From Paraburkholderia polaris (GTDB lineage Bacteria > Pseudomonadota > Gammaproteobacteria > Burkholderiales > Burkholderiaceae): a stretch of DNA of 64,000 nucleotides. Position numbers and translations under genes: made by a program. The stretch lies in contig NZ_JABBGJ010000008.1 of NCBI RefSeq assembly GCF_012927345.1, positions 124,001 through 188,000 of the forward strand, given 5' to 3'. Below, piece after piece: positions 26,723 to 36,202 of this stretch (positions are counted from its first letter, which is position 1; every line of letters begins with the position of its first letter). A model generated the notes under the pieces. It did no database searches. It was not told the DNA's origin and saw only the letters and a list, made by a program, of their open reading frames with translations.

Positions 26723-27124
26723 TTAGCGACGGTGGGCGTGGCGCAGCGCCGTCACGAATTCGATGACGACACCCGGCGCGAGCGCGACGAACAGTTGCAA
26801 TTCGGCTTGCTGCGGACCCATCTGCGGCACTTCGGCGAGCTGATACGGCATGTCCGCCGCATGCAAGCGCTGCAAAAGCGCCTGCCATTCGTCGGCGCTC
26901 TCCAGCCGGAAGGCGATATGGTCGATGCGCGGCGCGGCCCTGCCCGTCTGGGCAGGCACCGTCGCGTCAACCAGATGAATCACCGGGCGGCCGCTTGCAC
27001 ACAGCCAGTAGCCGTCGATCGAAAACGGCGGACGCGCACCCTCCGTCAGCCCGGCGACGTCGACAAAAAAGCGTCGCGCGGTCTCGAGGTCGGCGGTGAC
27101 GATCGTTGCGTGATCGAGTTGCAT
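26723..27124 (-). CDS. VOC-family (glyoxalase/dioxygenase fold) protein
   Basis: 133 residues from ATG 27124, starting MQLDHATIVTADLETARRFF. This is the vicinal-oxygen-chelate fold, with two beta-alpha-beta repeats; candidate metal ligands are His4, the His of RPVIHLVD, the His of IDHIAF and the final VIEF glutamate. The family includes glyoxalase I, fosfomycin and bleomycin resistance proteins and extradiol dioxygenases. Pairing with an exporter and a divergent LysR regulator (115 bp away) suggests a small detoxification or resistance unit, which is inference. An open frame extends much farther upstream but overlaps the regulator and is not used. Confidence 0.78.
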   Translation of the reverse strand: MQLDHATIVTADLETARRFFVDVAGLTEGARPPFSIDGYWLCASGRPVIHLVDATVPAQTGRAAPRIDHIAFRLESADEWQALLQRLHAADMPYQLAEVPQMGPQQAELQLFVALAPGVVIEFVTALRHAHRR

Positions 27125-27238
27125 GACGGGCTGCACAAAGCGTAAGGGGTTTACGAGGAGTGCATTGTGAACGGGATACAACAATTTGATAATTGGCGTA
27201 GCATTTGAAGCATTTTCAAATTCTTTTGAAAGATCGCG

Positions 27239-28222
27239 ATGGATAACCTCGGTGACATCCGCCTGTTTGTCGAAGCGGCGCAGCAAGGCAGCCTCTCGGC
27301 GGCGGGCCGCAAGATGGGCCTGACACCGGCCGCCGCCAGCGCGCGGCTGGCCAAGCTCGAAGCCGGCCTGAAGGCACGCCTGTTCGAGCGCACCACTCGT
27401 CAGCTCAGGCTCACGGACGAGGGCCGGCTGTATCTGAACTGCTGCCGCCAGGCGCTGCAATCGCTCGATGACGCCGAGGCCGCGCTGCAAGCCGGCCAAG
27501 GCGTGGTGCGCGGCAAAGTCCGAATCTCGGCAACGTCGGACTTCGGCCGCAATCTGCTGATGCACTGGCTCGACGAGTTCAACGCGCTCTACCCCGAGGT
27601 GACGTTTGCGCTGACGCTGTCGGACTCGTTGTCGAATCTGGTGCAGGAAGACATCGATCTGGCGATCCGCTTCGGTGTGCCGCAAGACAGCTCGCTGGTC
27701 GCCCGCAAGCTGGCACCGAACCGGCGGGTGCTGTGCGCGTCGCCGGACTACATCGCACGCAAGGGCGAACCGAAAGATCCGCACGATCTGGCGAATTTCG
27801 ATTGCATCGTGCTGGGTACCGCGTCAGGCCCGGTCAACGAGTGGCGCTTTACGCGCGGCAACGAAGTGCAGCAGTACACCGTGCCGTTCGAAACCTCCCG
27901 GGAAACCAACGACGGCGCCGTGGCCCGCGAATGGGCGCGGCGCGGCTACGGGATCGTCATCAAGTCGATGTGGGACGTGGAAGCTGACTTGCGGGGCGAC
28001 TGCCTGAAAATCCTGCTGCCTGAATGGCGCTACCCGGACGCGCCGTTGCACGCGCTCTACCACCGCAACCGTTTCATGGCGCCGCGCGTGCGCGTACTGC
28101 TGGACTTCCTGAGCGAACGCTTCGCGCAAGTGTCGGACGAACTGGAAGGCCTGCTGGGCTTGCCGACAGAGCCGCCGCGAGCAATAGCCGCGGCAGAAAT
28201 CGCAACCGGTGAAGGGCTATAA
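27239..28222 (+). CDS. LysR-family transcriptional regulator
   Basis: 327 residues. The N-terminal winged helix-turn-helix, DIRLFVEAAQQGSLSAAGRKMGLTPAAASARLAKLEAGLKARLFERTTRQ (split across residues 5-55), is followed by a LysR substrate-binding domain ending in the DAPLHALYHRNRFMAPRVRVLLDFL segment typical of the AaeR/DmlR-like group. It is divergent from the VOC-MFS pair and probably controls it and itself from the 115-bp spacer, which contains an AT-rich stretch around 27180-27230. Confidence 0.85.
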   Translation: MDNLGDIRLFVEAAQQGSLSAAGRKMGLTPAAASARLAKLEAGLKARLFERTTRQLRLTDEGRLYLNCCRQALQSLDDAEAALQAGQGVVRGKVRISATSDFGRNLLMHWLDEFNALYPEVTFALTLSDSLSNLVQEDIDLAIRFGVPQDSSLVARKLAPNRRVLCASPDYIARKGEPKDPHDLANFDCIVLGTASGPVNEWRFTRGNEVQQYTVPFETSRETNDGAVAREWARRGYGIVIKSMWDVEADLRGDCLKILLPEWRYPDAPLHALYHRNRFMAPRVRVLLDFLSERFAQVSDELEGLLGLPTEPPRAIAAAEIATGEGL

Positions 28223-28266
28223 TGTTGAGTTACGCTGCAAACGTGCATTGAAAGTGGACCGAAATA

Positions 28267-28366
28267 GGCTCAAGCGGGCTCAAGCGGGCTCAAGCGGGTT
28301 CAAGCGGGTTCAAGCGGGTTCAAGCGGGTTCAAGCCGGCCCAAGCCGGCCCAAGCGGGCCCAAGCG
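28267..28366. repeat. 10-bp tandem repeat upstream of miaB
   Basis: Nine full copies and partial ends of a decamer, CAAGCGGGCT/CAAGCGGGTT/CAAGCCGGCC, run from 28267 to 28366. The copies fall into three sub-types in blocks, which suggests stepwise slippage. The tract lies 44 bp after the LysR gene and 88 bp before miaB, so it may be in the miaB leader. The unit is not a multiple of three and the frames through it are not coding. Confidence 0.92.
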
Positions 28367-28453
28367 CCGCCCCGCGGTGCATCCGCACGTTTTCACCTCT
28401 CTTCACCTTTTAAATGACGCCCCCAGGTTAACCACTGCGACCGGCGAAAATCG

Positions 28454-29827
28454 ATGACCAAGAAAGTTTATGTAAAGACCTACGGCTGCCAGATGAACGA
28501 GTACGACTCCGACAAGATGGTCGACGTACTCGGCGCGGCTGAAGGCCTCGTCAAAACCGACACCCCGGAAGACGCGGACGTCATTCTCTTCAACACCTGC
28601 TCGGTGCGCGAAAAAGCGCAGGAGAAAGTCTTCTCCGAACTCGGCCGTGTGCGTGAGTTGAAAGAAGCGAACCCGAATCTGATCATCGGCGTGGGCGGTT
28701 GCGTGGCGAGCCAGGAAGGCGCGTCGATCGTGGCGCGCGCACCGTATGTCGATCTGGTGTTCGGGCCGCAAACGCTGCACCGTCTGCCGCAAATGATCGA
28801 CAAGCGCCGCGAAAGCGGCCGTGCTCAGGTCGACATCTCGTTCCCGGAAATCGAAAAATTCGATCACCTGCCGCCGGCGCGCGTCGATGGCGCGAGCGCG
28901 TTCGTGTCGATCATGGAAGGTTGCAGCAAGTACTGCAGCTACTGCGTCGTGCCGTACACACGCGGCGAAGAAGTGTCGCGTCCGCTGGACGACGTGCTGA
29001 CCGAAATCGCCGGCCTCGCCGACCAGGGCGTGCGTGAAGTGACGCTCCTCGGCCAGAACGTGAATGCTTACCGCGCCGGCATCACGCTCGGCTCGAGCGA
29101 AATCGCCGATTTTGCCCAGCTGATCGAATATGTCGCGGATATTCCGGGCATCGAACGGATTCGCTACACCACGTCGCATCCGAAGGAATTCACGCAGCGC
29201 CTGATCGACACGTACGCCAAGGTGCCGAAGCTCGTCAGCCATCTGCATCTGCCGGTGCAGCACGGCTCCGACCGCATCCTGATGGCGATGAAGCGCGGCT
29301 ACACGGTGCTCGAATACAAGTCAGTGATCCGCAAGCTGCGCGCGATCCGTCCTGACCTGTCTTTGTCGACCGACATGATCGTCGGCTTCCCCGGCGAGAC
29401 GGAAGAAGACTTCGACAAGATGATGGCGTTGATTCACGAGATGAAGTACGACACCAGCTTCTCGTTCATCTACAGCCCGCGTCCCGGCACGCCGGCCGCG
29501 AATCTGCACGACGACACGCCGCACGAAGTGAAGCTCAAGCGTCTGTACCATCTGCAAGCTACGATCGAAGAAAACGTGCAGCGCATCAGCGATTCGATGG
29601 TTGGCAAGGTCGAGCGGATTCTGGTCGAGCGCCCGGCGCGCAAGGACCCGAACGAACTCGCGGGCCGCACCGAGAACAACCGCGTGGTGAATTTCCCGGC
29701 GCCGATCGCGTCGCACGCACGCCTGATCGGCCAGATGGTGGACGTGAAAATCGTCCATGCGTACCCACATTCGTTACGTGGCGAACTCGTGCTGGTGCAC
29801 GAGGACACGCCCGCAGCCACCCACTGA
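28454..29827 (+). CDS. miaB: tRNA-2-methylthio-N6-dimethylallyladenosine synthase
   Basis: Radical-SAM methylthiotransferase of 457 residues that adds the methylthio group at C2 of i6A37 in tRNAs reading U-starting codons. The N-terminal UPF0004 domain holds three cluster cysteines ([30 protein letters not shown]). The radical-SAM motif is [18 protein letters not shown], and a TRAM domain closes the protein (about 385-450). It begins the conserved miaB-phoH-ybeY series. The spacing of 47 bp to phoH suggests one transcript. The decamer array upstream may influence its expression. Confidence 0.96.
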   Translation: MTKKVYVKTYGCQMNEYDSDKMVDVLGAAEGLVKTDTPEDADVILFNTCSVREKAQEKVFSELGRVRELKEANPNLIIGVGGCVASQEGASIVARAPYVDLVFGPQTLHRLPQMIDKRRESGRAQVDISFPEIEKFDHLPPARVDGASAFVSIMEGCSKYCSYCVVPYTRGEEVSRPLDDVLTEIAGLADQGVREVTLLGQNVNAYRAGITLGSSEIADFAQLIEYVADIPGIERIRYTTSHPKEFTQRLIDTYAKVPKLVSHLHLPVQHGSDRILMAMKRGYTVLEYKSVIRKLRAIRPDLSLSTDMIVGFPGETEEDFDKMMALIHEMKYDTSFSFIYSPRPGTPAANLHDDTPHEVKLKRLYHLQATIEENVQRISDSMVGKVERILVERPARKDPNELAGRTENNRVVNFPAPIASHARLIGQMVDVKIVHAYPHSLRGELVLVHEDTPAATH

Positions 29828-29874
29828 GCGACGCCCGCCCGGCGTCACGAACCCGACAGGATCGATCCACCGCC

Positions 29875-30948
29875 TTGAAGACCACTCAGCAGCATCTGGA
29901 ATTCACCGCACCGCGCGACGACAACGCGCGGCTCGCCAACCTCTGCGGACCGCTCGACGAGAATTTGCGGCAGATCGAGCAGGCGCTCGACGTGACGCTA
30001 CAACGCCGTGGCCACCGCATCACGATTCGCGGGCGCGGCGCGAAACTCGCGCTCACCGCGCTCGAAAAGTTCTACGACAACTCGCAGAAGCCGCTGTCGG
30101 TCGACGACATCCAGCTCGCGCTCGTTGAAGTGCGGCAGCCGGCACGCCATCGCGCGAACGGCAACGGCCATGGCACGGAAGGTGTGGACCCGCGCTTTCC
30201 GGGCAATCCGGATCACCCGTTCGACCAGCCCGCCGACAGCGGCGACGACGACCTCGAAGAACTCGGCCCGAAGCTGTACACGCGCCGCGCCGATCTGCGC
30301 GGCCGCACGCCGATGCAACGCGAGTATCTGAAGCAGATCATTTCGCACGACGTGACTTTCGGCATCGGCCCAGCGGGTACGGGCAAGACGTATCTAGCGG
30401 TGGCTTGCGCAGTGGACGCGCTGGAGCGTGATCAGGTCAAACGCATCGTGTTGACGCGTCCGGCCGTCGAAGCGGGCGAGCGGCTCGGCTTTCTGCCGGG
30501 GGACCTGGCGCAGAAGGTGGATCCGTATCTGCGTCCGCTGTACGACGCGCTCTACGACCTGCTCGGTTTCGACAAGACTGCCAAGATGTTCGAGCGGCAG
30601 ATGATCGAAATCGCACCGCTCGCGTACATGCGCGGCCGCACGCTGAATCACGCGTTCATCATCCTCGACGAGGCGCAGAACACCACGCCCGAACAGATGA
30701 AGATGTTCCTCACACGGATCGGCTTTGGCTCGAAGGCCGTGGTCACCGGCGATACGACCCAGGTCGACTTGCCGCGCGGTCACAAGAGCGGGCTGATCGA
30801 AGCGCAGCAGGTGCTGTCAGACGTGCGCGGCATTGCGCTCACGCGCTTCACGAGCGCCGACGTGGTGCGGCATCCGCTGGTAGCGCGAATTGTGGAGGCG
30901 TACGATGCGCATTCGCAGAAAACCGCCAGTCCGGCGGATTCACGCTAA
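29875..30948 (+). CDS. phoH: PhoH-like ATPase (YbeZ/PhoL)
   Basis: Cytoplasmic P-loop ATPase of 357 residues. The Walker A is GPAGTGKTYLA, the Walker B-like segment is FIILDEAQNTTPEQMKMFLTRIG, and VVTGDTTQVDLPRG follows. PhoH proteins of this branch act with YbeY in ribosomal RNA handling; the linkage to ybeY here fits. The start codon is TTG at 29875: the frame has no ATG before the middle of the protein, and the N-terminal segment from this TTG looks family-like (QQHLEFTAPRDDNARLANLCGPLDENL). Confidence 0.93.
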   Translation: MKTTQQHLEFTAPRDDNARLANLCGPLDENLRQIEQALDVTLQRRGHRITIRGRGAKLALTALEKFYDNSQKPLSVDDIQLALVEVRQPARHRANGNGHGTEGVDPRFPGNPDHPFDQPADSGDDDLEELGPKLYTRRADLRGRTPMQREYLKQIISHDVTFGIGPAGTGKTYLAVACAVDALERDQVKRIVLTRPAVEAGERLGFLPGDLAQKVDPYLRPLYDALYDLLGFDKTAKMFERQMIEIAPLAYMRGRTLNHAFIILDEAQNTTPEQMKMFLTRIGFGSKAVVTGDTTQVDLPRGHKSGLIEAQQVLSDVRGIALTRFTSADVVRHPLVARIVEAYDAHSQKTASPADSR

Positions 30949-31018
30949 TTTACGGCGCTAATTTGCGGCGAATTTCATGGGATACGCCGCAGCAACCCAA
31001 GCAACAAGTCGACACCGC

Positions 31019-31480
31019 ATGAGCCGCGCCCCGAAACTGACGTTGAATCTGCAATTCCCCGCCGCCAAGGCTTGGCCGGAACACAAGGCGCTGCTGCCGC
31101 GCGCCACCGTGGCCGGTTGGATCAAGGCGGCACTCTTCGCAGACGGCGAACTGACCGTGCGTTTCGTCGACGCCGAAGAAGGCCGCACGCTGAACCGCAC
31201 CTATCGCGGCAAAGACTATTCGACCAATGTGCTGACCTTTGCGTACGCCGAATCGGAAGACGATCCGGTGACCGGCGACTTGATCCTGTGCTGTCCGGTC
31301 GTCGAGAAAGAGGCCGCCGAACAGGGCAAGCCGCTGATCGCGCACTACGCGCATCTGCTGGTGCACGGCACGCTTCATGCGCAAGGCTACGATCACGAGG
31401 TCGAGGAAGAAGCCGAGGAAATGGAAGCGATCGAAACCGAAATCCTCGGCAAGCTCGGCTTTCCGGATCCTTATCAATAG
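31019..31480 (+). CDS. ybeY: Endoribonuclease/rRNA maturation factor YbeY
   Basis: About 153 residues, the usual size. The zinc-binding signature [25 protein letters not shown] is present with three His ligands. Upstream, [15 protein letters not shown] is the second family block. YbeY takes part in 16S rRNA 3'-end maturation and 70S quality control. The ATG at 31019 was chosen because [14 protein letters not shown] matches the start of the family; an in-frame ATG at 30977 would add 14 residues. It follows phoH by 70 bp and continues the miaB-phoH-ybeY group. Confidence 0.92.
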   Translation: MSRAPKLTLNLQFPAAKAWPEHKALLPRATVAGWIKAALFADGELTVRFVDAEEGRTLNRTYRGKDYSTNVLTFAYAESEDDPVTGDLILCCPVVEKEAAEQGKPLIAHYAHLLVHGTLHAQGYDHEVEEEAEEMEAIETEILGKLGFPDPYQ

Positions 31481-31519
31481 TCTTTCCCATCGTCTTTACC
31501 ATCACAGTTAGAAGCCACC

Positions 31520-32194
31520 GTGAGCACCTCCTCCCCTGAAGCCGATACGCGAAACACGCCCTGCCCGGACTATCCACCCGCGCTCGGCGAACCGCGGCTG
31601 CTGACGGACGAGGAGTTGCGGGCGTCGCTCGAATGCACGTTGCGCGACTGGGACCGCAAAAGCGATCTGTGGCTGTTCGGCTATGGGTCGCTGATCTGGA
31701 ATCCCGGTCTGCCCACCGTCGAAGCCGCCCGTTCGAAAGTGCACGGCTATCACCGCGGACTGTATCTGTGGTCGCGCGTGAATCGCGGCACGCCCGAGCA
31801 GCCGGGCCTCGTGCTCGCGCTCGATCGCGGCGGCTCGTGCACCGGCATCGCCTTTCGCCTCGCCGCCGAGGGAGCGATGCCGCATCTGGAAGCGCTGTGG
31901 CGCCGCGAGATGCCGATGGGTTCGTACCGCCCGGCGTGGCTGCCCTGCGTGCTCGCCGACGGGCGGCGCGTCGACGCGCTCGCGTTCGTGATGCGCCGCG
32001 ACGTGCCGACCTACACCGGCAAGCTGCGCGACGAGGTCGTCAAAACCGTGTTCGGCTGCGCCTGCGGCCGCTACGGGACAACGCTTGATTACGTTAGCCG
32101 CACCGTGCACGCGCTGCGCGAGAGCGGCATGCCGGACCGCGCACTGGAAGCGCTACTTGAACGATGCCGTGAGGAAAACCGCGAGGCGGGTTGA
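31520..32194 (+). CDS. chaC: Glutathione-specific gamma-glutamylcyclotransferase (ChaC-like)
   Basis: 224 residues with the ChaC fold. The substrate loop LWLFGYGSLIWNPG is the family signature and the catalytic glutamate is probably in the EALWRREM segment. ChaC enzymes cleave glutathione to 5-oxoproline and Cys-Gly in the cytoplasm. The start is a GTG at 31520. It is 39 bp behind ybeY and so probably part of the same transcript, an unusual guest in the ybeY-corC interval that separates these two otherwise neighbouring housekeeping genes. Confidence 0.87.
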   Translation: MSTSSPEADTRNTPCPDYPPALGEPRLLTDEELRASLECTLRDWDRKSDLWLFGYGSLIWNPGLPTVEAARSKVHGYHRGLYLWSRVNRGTPEQPGLVLALDRGGSCTGIAFRLAAEGAMPHLEALWRREMPMGSYRPAWLPCVLADGRRVDALAFVMRRDVPTYTGKLRDEVVKTVFGCACGRYGTTLDYVSRTVHALRESGMPDRALEALLERCREENREAG

Positions 32195-32547
32195 CGAGGA
32201 CCGGCAAGCCAGCCAGGAATCGACGCGATAAGCCGCGAACCGGCTGTGGCACCACTTCCTGTTTGCCCGAACGCCGCCGCAGCCGTATGGGTAGGCCGTG
32301 GGGAACAAGCTTGAGCGCGCCACGCCCGCATCGGCATCGCACATGTCACCGCAATCCGTACTTTTTTGCTCCGAAACGCTTTTCCCCGCGTAATCAGTTA
32401 GGATTGACCCATGCCCACCACACGCGGCCGGGCGGTTTCATCCCAGCTTCACTCATCGCCCAGCCAGGCGGGACACGGTCCTGCCATGTGCCTGGTGTAT
32501 CCTTAATACTCTGCAACAGCGCGCCCAGTCTCGCCGGGCGCACTACC
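32195..32547. other. Spacer between chaC and corC
   Basis: 353 bp. An AT-richer stretch at about 32360-32400 could carry the corC promoter; ATCCTTAATACTCTG at about 32498 resembles a -10 region. An open frame runs through the spacer into corC but has no coding character and is not family-like. Nothing else is seen. Confidence 0.4.
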
Positions 32548-33441
32548 ATGAACGACACGTATCCCAGTCGACGTCAAACCGACAAACCGCAAGAAAAACG
32601 CTCACTCCTCGAGCGGCTGACCGACTTCATCTCGCCCGAGCCCGACTCGCGCGCAGAACTCCTGGAAATCCTGCAGGACGCGCACGAACGCAACCTGATC
32701 GACGCCGACTCGCTGTCGATGATCGAGGGCGTGTTCCAGGTGTCCGAACTCAGCGCGCGCGACATCATGGTGCCGCGCGCACAAATGGACGCGATCAACA
32801 TCGCGGACAATCCCGCCGAATTCATCCCCTATGTGCTGGAAAAAGCGCACTCGCGCTATCCGGTCTTCGAAGGCAATCGCGACAACATCATCGGTGTGCT
32901 GCTCGCGAAAGACCTGCTGCGCTACTACGCTGAAGACGAATTCGACGTGCGCGGCATGCTGCGCCCCGCCGTCTTCATCCCGGAATCGAAGCGCCTGAAC
33001 GTGCTGCTGCACGACTTCCGCGTGAATCGCAATCACCTCGCGGTGGTGGTCGACGAATACGGCGGCGTGGCCGGCCTGATTACGATCGAAGACGTGCTGG
33101 AACAGATCGTCGGCGATATCGAAGACGAATACGATTTCGACGAGGAAAGCGGCAACATCATCGCCTCGCCGGACGGGCGCTTTCGCGTGCGCGCGCTCAC
33201 GGAAATCGAACAGTTCAACGAGGCCTTCGGCACGCATTACTCGGACGACGAAGTCGATACGATCGGCGGGCTCGTCACGCACCATTTCGGACGGGTGCCG
33301 CATCGCGGCGAAAAAGTCCGCCTCGACGATCTGATCTTCGAGATTCTGCGCGGCGACGCCCGCCAGATTCACATGCTGCTGGTGCGCCGCGACCCGCTCG
33401 CCGGCCAGCGTGAGCGCGAAGCACAGCACGTGCAGACCTGA
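32548..33441 (+). CDS. corC: CorC/HlyC-family protein with CBS pair
   Basis: 297 residues starting MNDTYPSRRQTDKPQEK. Two CBS domains (about 65-190: ARDIMVPRAQMDAI ... NHLAVVVDEYGGVAGLITIEDVLEQIVGDIEDEYD) are followed by a CorC_HlyC domain (about 205-285: DGRFRVRALTEIEQFNEAFG ... DTIGGLVTHHFGRVP). No membrane segment. Family members are linked to magnesium and cobalt efflux. CorC/YbeX commonly sits next to lnt as here, 49 bp away, and so is probably cotranscribed with it. Confidence 0.93.
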   Translation: MNDTYPSRRQTDKPQEKRSLLERLTDFISPEPDSRAELLEILQDAHERNLIDADSLSMIEGVFQVSELSARDIMVPRAQMDAINIADNPAEFIPYVLEKAHSRYPVFEGNRDNIIGVLLAKDLLRYYAEDEFDVRGMLRPAVFIPESKRLNVLLHDFRVNRNHLAVVVDEYGGVAGLITIEDVLEQIVGDIEDEYDFDEESGNIIASPDGRFRVRALTEIEQFNEAFGTHYSDDEVDTIGGLVTHHFGRVPHRGEKVRLDDLIFEILRGDARQIHMLLVRRDPLAGQREREAQHVQT

Positions 33442-33490
33442 TCCGCTTCTTTTCTTCGCTTTTTCAACTCCTCACGCCGACCGCGCAACA

Positions 33491-35209
33491 ATGGCCGACC
33501 CGATTACATCCCGTTCGCGCCGCGGCGTGAGTGCTGCTGCCGCCCGAGAAGCGCGCGGCCGTGCACTGCCCCGCTGGCATTACCTCGTCGCTTTGGCTGC
33601 CGGTGCGGCCAATACGCTGTCGTTCGCGCCGACGCCGCACGGCGGCTGGCTCGAACTCGTGATCTTCGCCTTCTTCTTTGCGTGGCTTACGCGTACCACC
33701 GGCTGGAAAAGCGCAGCGCTGACGGGCGGCGCTTTCGGCTTCGGCAACTTCGTCACCGGTGTGTGGTGGCTGTACGTCAGCATGCACTACTACGGCGGCA
33801 TGGCCGCGCCGCTCGCGGGCGCGGCGGTTGTGCTTTTCTCGCTGTATCTGGCCGTGTATCCGGCGCTGGCTGCCGGCATCTGGTCGTTTTGCGCGGGGCA
33901 CGCTCGCAACGGCGCGTGCGATAACGACCAACCGTTTTCGCCGACCTGGCACGGCGCGCTGGCGTTTGCGAGCGCGTGGGCGATCGGTGAATGGTTGCGT
34001 GGCACCGTGTTCACCGGCTTTCCGTGGCTCGCGAGCGGTTATGCGCAGGTGGACGGCCCGTTCGCCGGGTTTGCACCGGTGGCGGGCGTGTATGGCGTCG
34101 GCTGGGTGCTGGCGCTGGTAGCGGCGTTGATCGTGCAGGCGCTGGTACCGGTGCTGCCTTCGCGCGGGCAGCTCGATGGCGTCGGCGGCGGCAATGCTGG
34201 AAATGCGGCCAACGGCGTTAAGCGCGGCCTCGCGCGCGTCGCGGTGCCGGGGGGAATCGCGGTTGCGCTGATCGCGGCCGGCCTGCTGCTGCCGCTCGCA
34301 CAATGGACCCTGCCGGCCAACGCGCCGCTGACGGTGCGTCTTCTGCAAGGCAACGTCAAACAGGACATGAAGTTCGAAGAAGCCGGCATGCGCGCCGCGA
34401 TCGACCAGTATCAGCAAATGATCACGTCGAAGCCGGCCGACCTGGTCGTCACGCCCGAAACCGCCATTCCGGTGCTCGCACAGCAATTGCCGCCGCAGTT
34501 CGCGTCGGCGGTGCGCAACTTCTCCGATACGACGGGCACCGCGATCCTGTTCGGCGCGATTGGCGGCACCATCACGCCGGAAGGTCAGGTGGTCGACTAC
34601 ACGAACAGCCTGTTCGGCGTCACGCCCGGCACGCGCGACGTGTATCGCTACGACAAACACCATCTCGTGCCGTTCGGCGAATTCGTACCGTGGGGCTTCC
34701 GCTGGTTCGTGAATCTGATGAGCATTCCGCTCGGCGATTTCGCGCGCGGCTCGCCAGTACAGAAGCCGTTCATCGTGCATAACCAGCCGGTCTCGGTCGA
34801 TATCTGCTATGAGGATATTTTCGGTGAGGAGATCGCGCGGAATATCCGCGAGAGCGACACGCCCGCGGGTGTGCTGGTCAACTCGACCAATCTCGCCTGG
34901 TTCGGCGACACCATCGCGCTGGATCAGCACCTGCAGATCGCGCGCATGCGTTCGCTGGAAACCGGCCGGCCGATGCTGCGCGCCACCAACACCGGCATGA
35001 CCGCCGCGATCGATGCTAATGGCAAGGTGATCGGACGCCTGACGCCGTACACGATCGGCTCGCTCGATGTGACTGTGCAAGGGACGTCGGGCAGCACGCC
35101 TTATGTGACGAGCGGCAATAACACGGTGCTGGCGGTTTCGTTGCTGCTGCTGGCGTTCGGGTTTGCGTTCGGGCCGGGGATTACGCGGCGGCAAAGCGGC
35201 AAGAAATAA
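33491..35209 (+). CDS. lnt: Apolipoprotein N-acyltransferase
   Basis: About 572 residues. Roughly six N-terminal membrane helices are followed by a periplasmic nitrilase-like domain (about 285-540). The catalytic triad is readable: Glu in VVTPETAIP, Lys in DKHHLVPFGEFVPWG, and Cys in SVDICYEDIFGE. The enzyme adds the third acyl chain to the N-terminal cysteine of lipoproteins in the inner membrane. The start at ATG 33491 (MADPITSRSRR) is preferred to a frame that overlaps corC from 33410. It forms a unit with corC. Confidence 0.93.
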   Translation: MADPITSRSRRGVSAAAAREARGRALPRWHYLVALAAGAANTLSFAPTPHGGWLELVIFAFFFAWLTRTTGWKSAALTGGAFGFGNFVTGVWWLYVSMHYYGGMAAPLAGAAVVLFSLYLAVYPALAAGIWSFCAGHARNGACDNDQPFSPTWHGALAFASAWAIGEWLRGTVFTGFPWLASGYAQVDGPFAGFAPVAGVYGVGWVLALVAALIVQALVPVLPSRGQLDGVGGGNAGNAANGVKRGLARVAVPGGIAVALIAAGLLLPLAQWTLPANAPLTVRLLQGNVKQDMKFEEAGMRAAIDQYQQMITSKPADLVVTPETAIPVLAQQLPPQFASAVRNFSDTTGTAILFGAIGGTITPEGQVVDYTNSLFGVTPGTRDVYRYDKHHLVPFGEFVPWGFRWFVNLMSIPLGDFARGSPVQKPFIVHNQPVSVDICYEDIFGEEIARNIRESDTPAGVLVNSTNLAWFGDTIALDQHLQIARMRSLETGRPMLRATNTGMTAAIDANGKVIGRLTPYTIGSLDVTVQGTSGSTPYVTSGNNTVLAVSLLLLAFGFAFGPGITRRQSGKK

Positions 35210-35290
35210 GCCTCAGTCAGATGGCCGATGCAGCAGTCAGGCCGGCAATCGCACGCCCCGGTTGAATCGCAGCGGCAAGACCACCCACGT

Positions 35291-35330
35291 AAAAAAGCGC
35301 GCTCCGGAATACCGCGAGCGCGCATTTTGC
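35291..35330. terminator. Bidirectional terminator between lnt and the GST gene
   Basis: An 8-bp GC stem (35297-35304 with 35316-35323) has six A residues on its left (a T run for the minus-strand GST gene) and ATTTTGC on its right for the plus-strand lnt unit. Confidence 0.8.
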
Positions 35331-35357
35331 AAAAAATACCGCTTTACCGATCCGTGC

Positions 35358-35972
35358 TCAATTCGCCGGCACCGTATCAATAAACGACTGACGCAGCGAC
35401 AGCTTCTGGAAGTGCTTATCCAGATTCGGATACCCTTCACGCCAGTTCAACTCAGGCATGCGGAAATCGAGGTAGCCCAGCGCGCAACCCACTGCGATAT
35501 CCGCGAGCGTGTAGTGATTGCCCGTGCACCACGGCTTGGTGCCCAAGCCCTGTGACATGGCAATCAGGCCTTCGTCAATCTTGCGCTGCTGCCGCGCCAC
35601 CCACGCGTCCACGCGCTGCTCGGGCGTGCGCTGGGTGCCTTCGAGGCGAATCAGCACCGCGGCGTCCAGCATGCCGTCGGCCAGCGCTTCCCAGCAACGC
35701 ACTTCGACGCGCTCGCGGCCCGACGGCGGAATCAGCTTACCGACCGGCGACAGCGTATCCACGTATTCGCAGATCACCCGCGAATCGAACACCGCTTCGC
35801 CGTCTTCCATCACGAGGCACGGCACCTTGCCGAGCGGATTGAAGGTGTGAATCGTGGTATCCGGCGCCCAGACGTTCTCGGGCACGAGTTCGTAGTCGAT
35901 CTTCTTGTCGGCCAGAACGATCCGCGCTTTACGCACGAACGGACTGCCGAGCGAACCGATGAGTTTCATCAT
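35358..35972 (-). CDS. Glutathione S-transferase (YibF-like)
   Basis: About 204 residues. An N-terminal thioredoxin-like domain (MMKLIGSLGSPFVRKARIVL ... NPLGKVPCLVMEDGEAVFDSRVICEYVD) has the Ser/Thr region and the cis-Pro and glutathione-binding DS motif of the family, followed by a helical C-terminal domain with TLADIAVGCALGYLDFR. It may detoxify electrophiles or act as a reductase. The ATG at 35972 is preferred because AAGG lies about 9 nt upstream; the ATG at 35978 is closer than a ribosome would allow. It is divergent from pepP. Confidence 0.87.
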   Translation of the reverse strand: MMKLIGSLGSPFVRKARIVLADKKIDYELVPENVWAPDTTIHTFNPLGKVPCLVMEDGEAVFDSRVICEYVDTLSPVGKLIPPSGRERVEVRCWEALADGMLDAAVLIRLEGTQRTPEQRVDAWVARQQRKIDEGLIAMSQGLGTKPWCTGNHYTLADIAVGCALGYLDFRMPELNWREGYPNLDKHFQKLSLRQSFIDTVPAN

Positions 35973-36202
35973 TACCATCTGCCTTTTCTTGAATTCGGCG
36001 AAAGTATAAGTGGTTATAAGTGGTCGGCGGCATTCCCGAGCACGGCGAAGCCGCGTCGCAAGCCGCATGAATGCTCGCTGTGGATGGATTGCAACATTGC
36101 CGCGGTGCTCGTGCGCCGTCTACCCGGCCGAATGGCTAACGCAGCGGGCGACCACCCTCTCCCCGTCAGTATCCGCGGAAAATAAGTCTCCGCATTGGGC
36201 GC

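Noticed and set aside
28267..28366. Decamer array considered as a CRISPR
   Set aside because: Units are 10 bp, directly abutting, with no spacers and no cas genes.
28209..28457. Open frame through the decamer array before miaB
   Set aside because: It translates only the repeat (QAGSSGFK-like units), overlaps the LysR end and the miaB start, and has no support.
32191..32547. N-terminal extension of corC over the chaC spacer
   Set aside because: The extra 119 codons are Arg/Pro-rich and unlike CorC, which starts at MNDTYPSRR.
33464..35194. Long open frame antisense to lnt
   Set aside because: Arg-rich shadow without domain; lnt has an intact catalytic triad.
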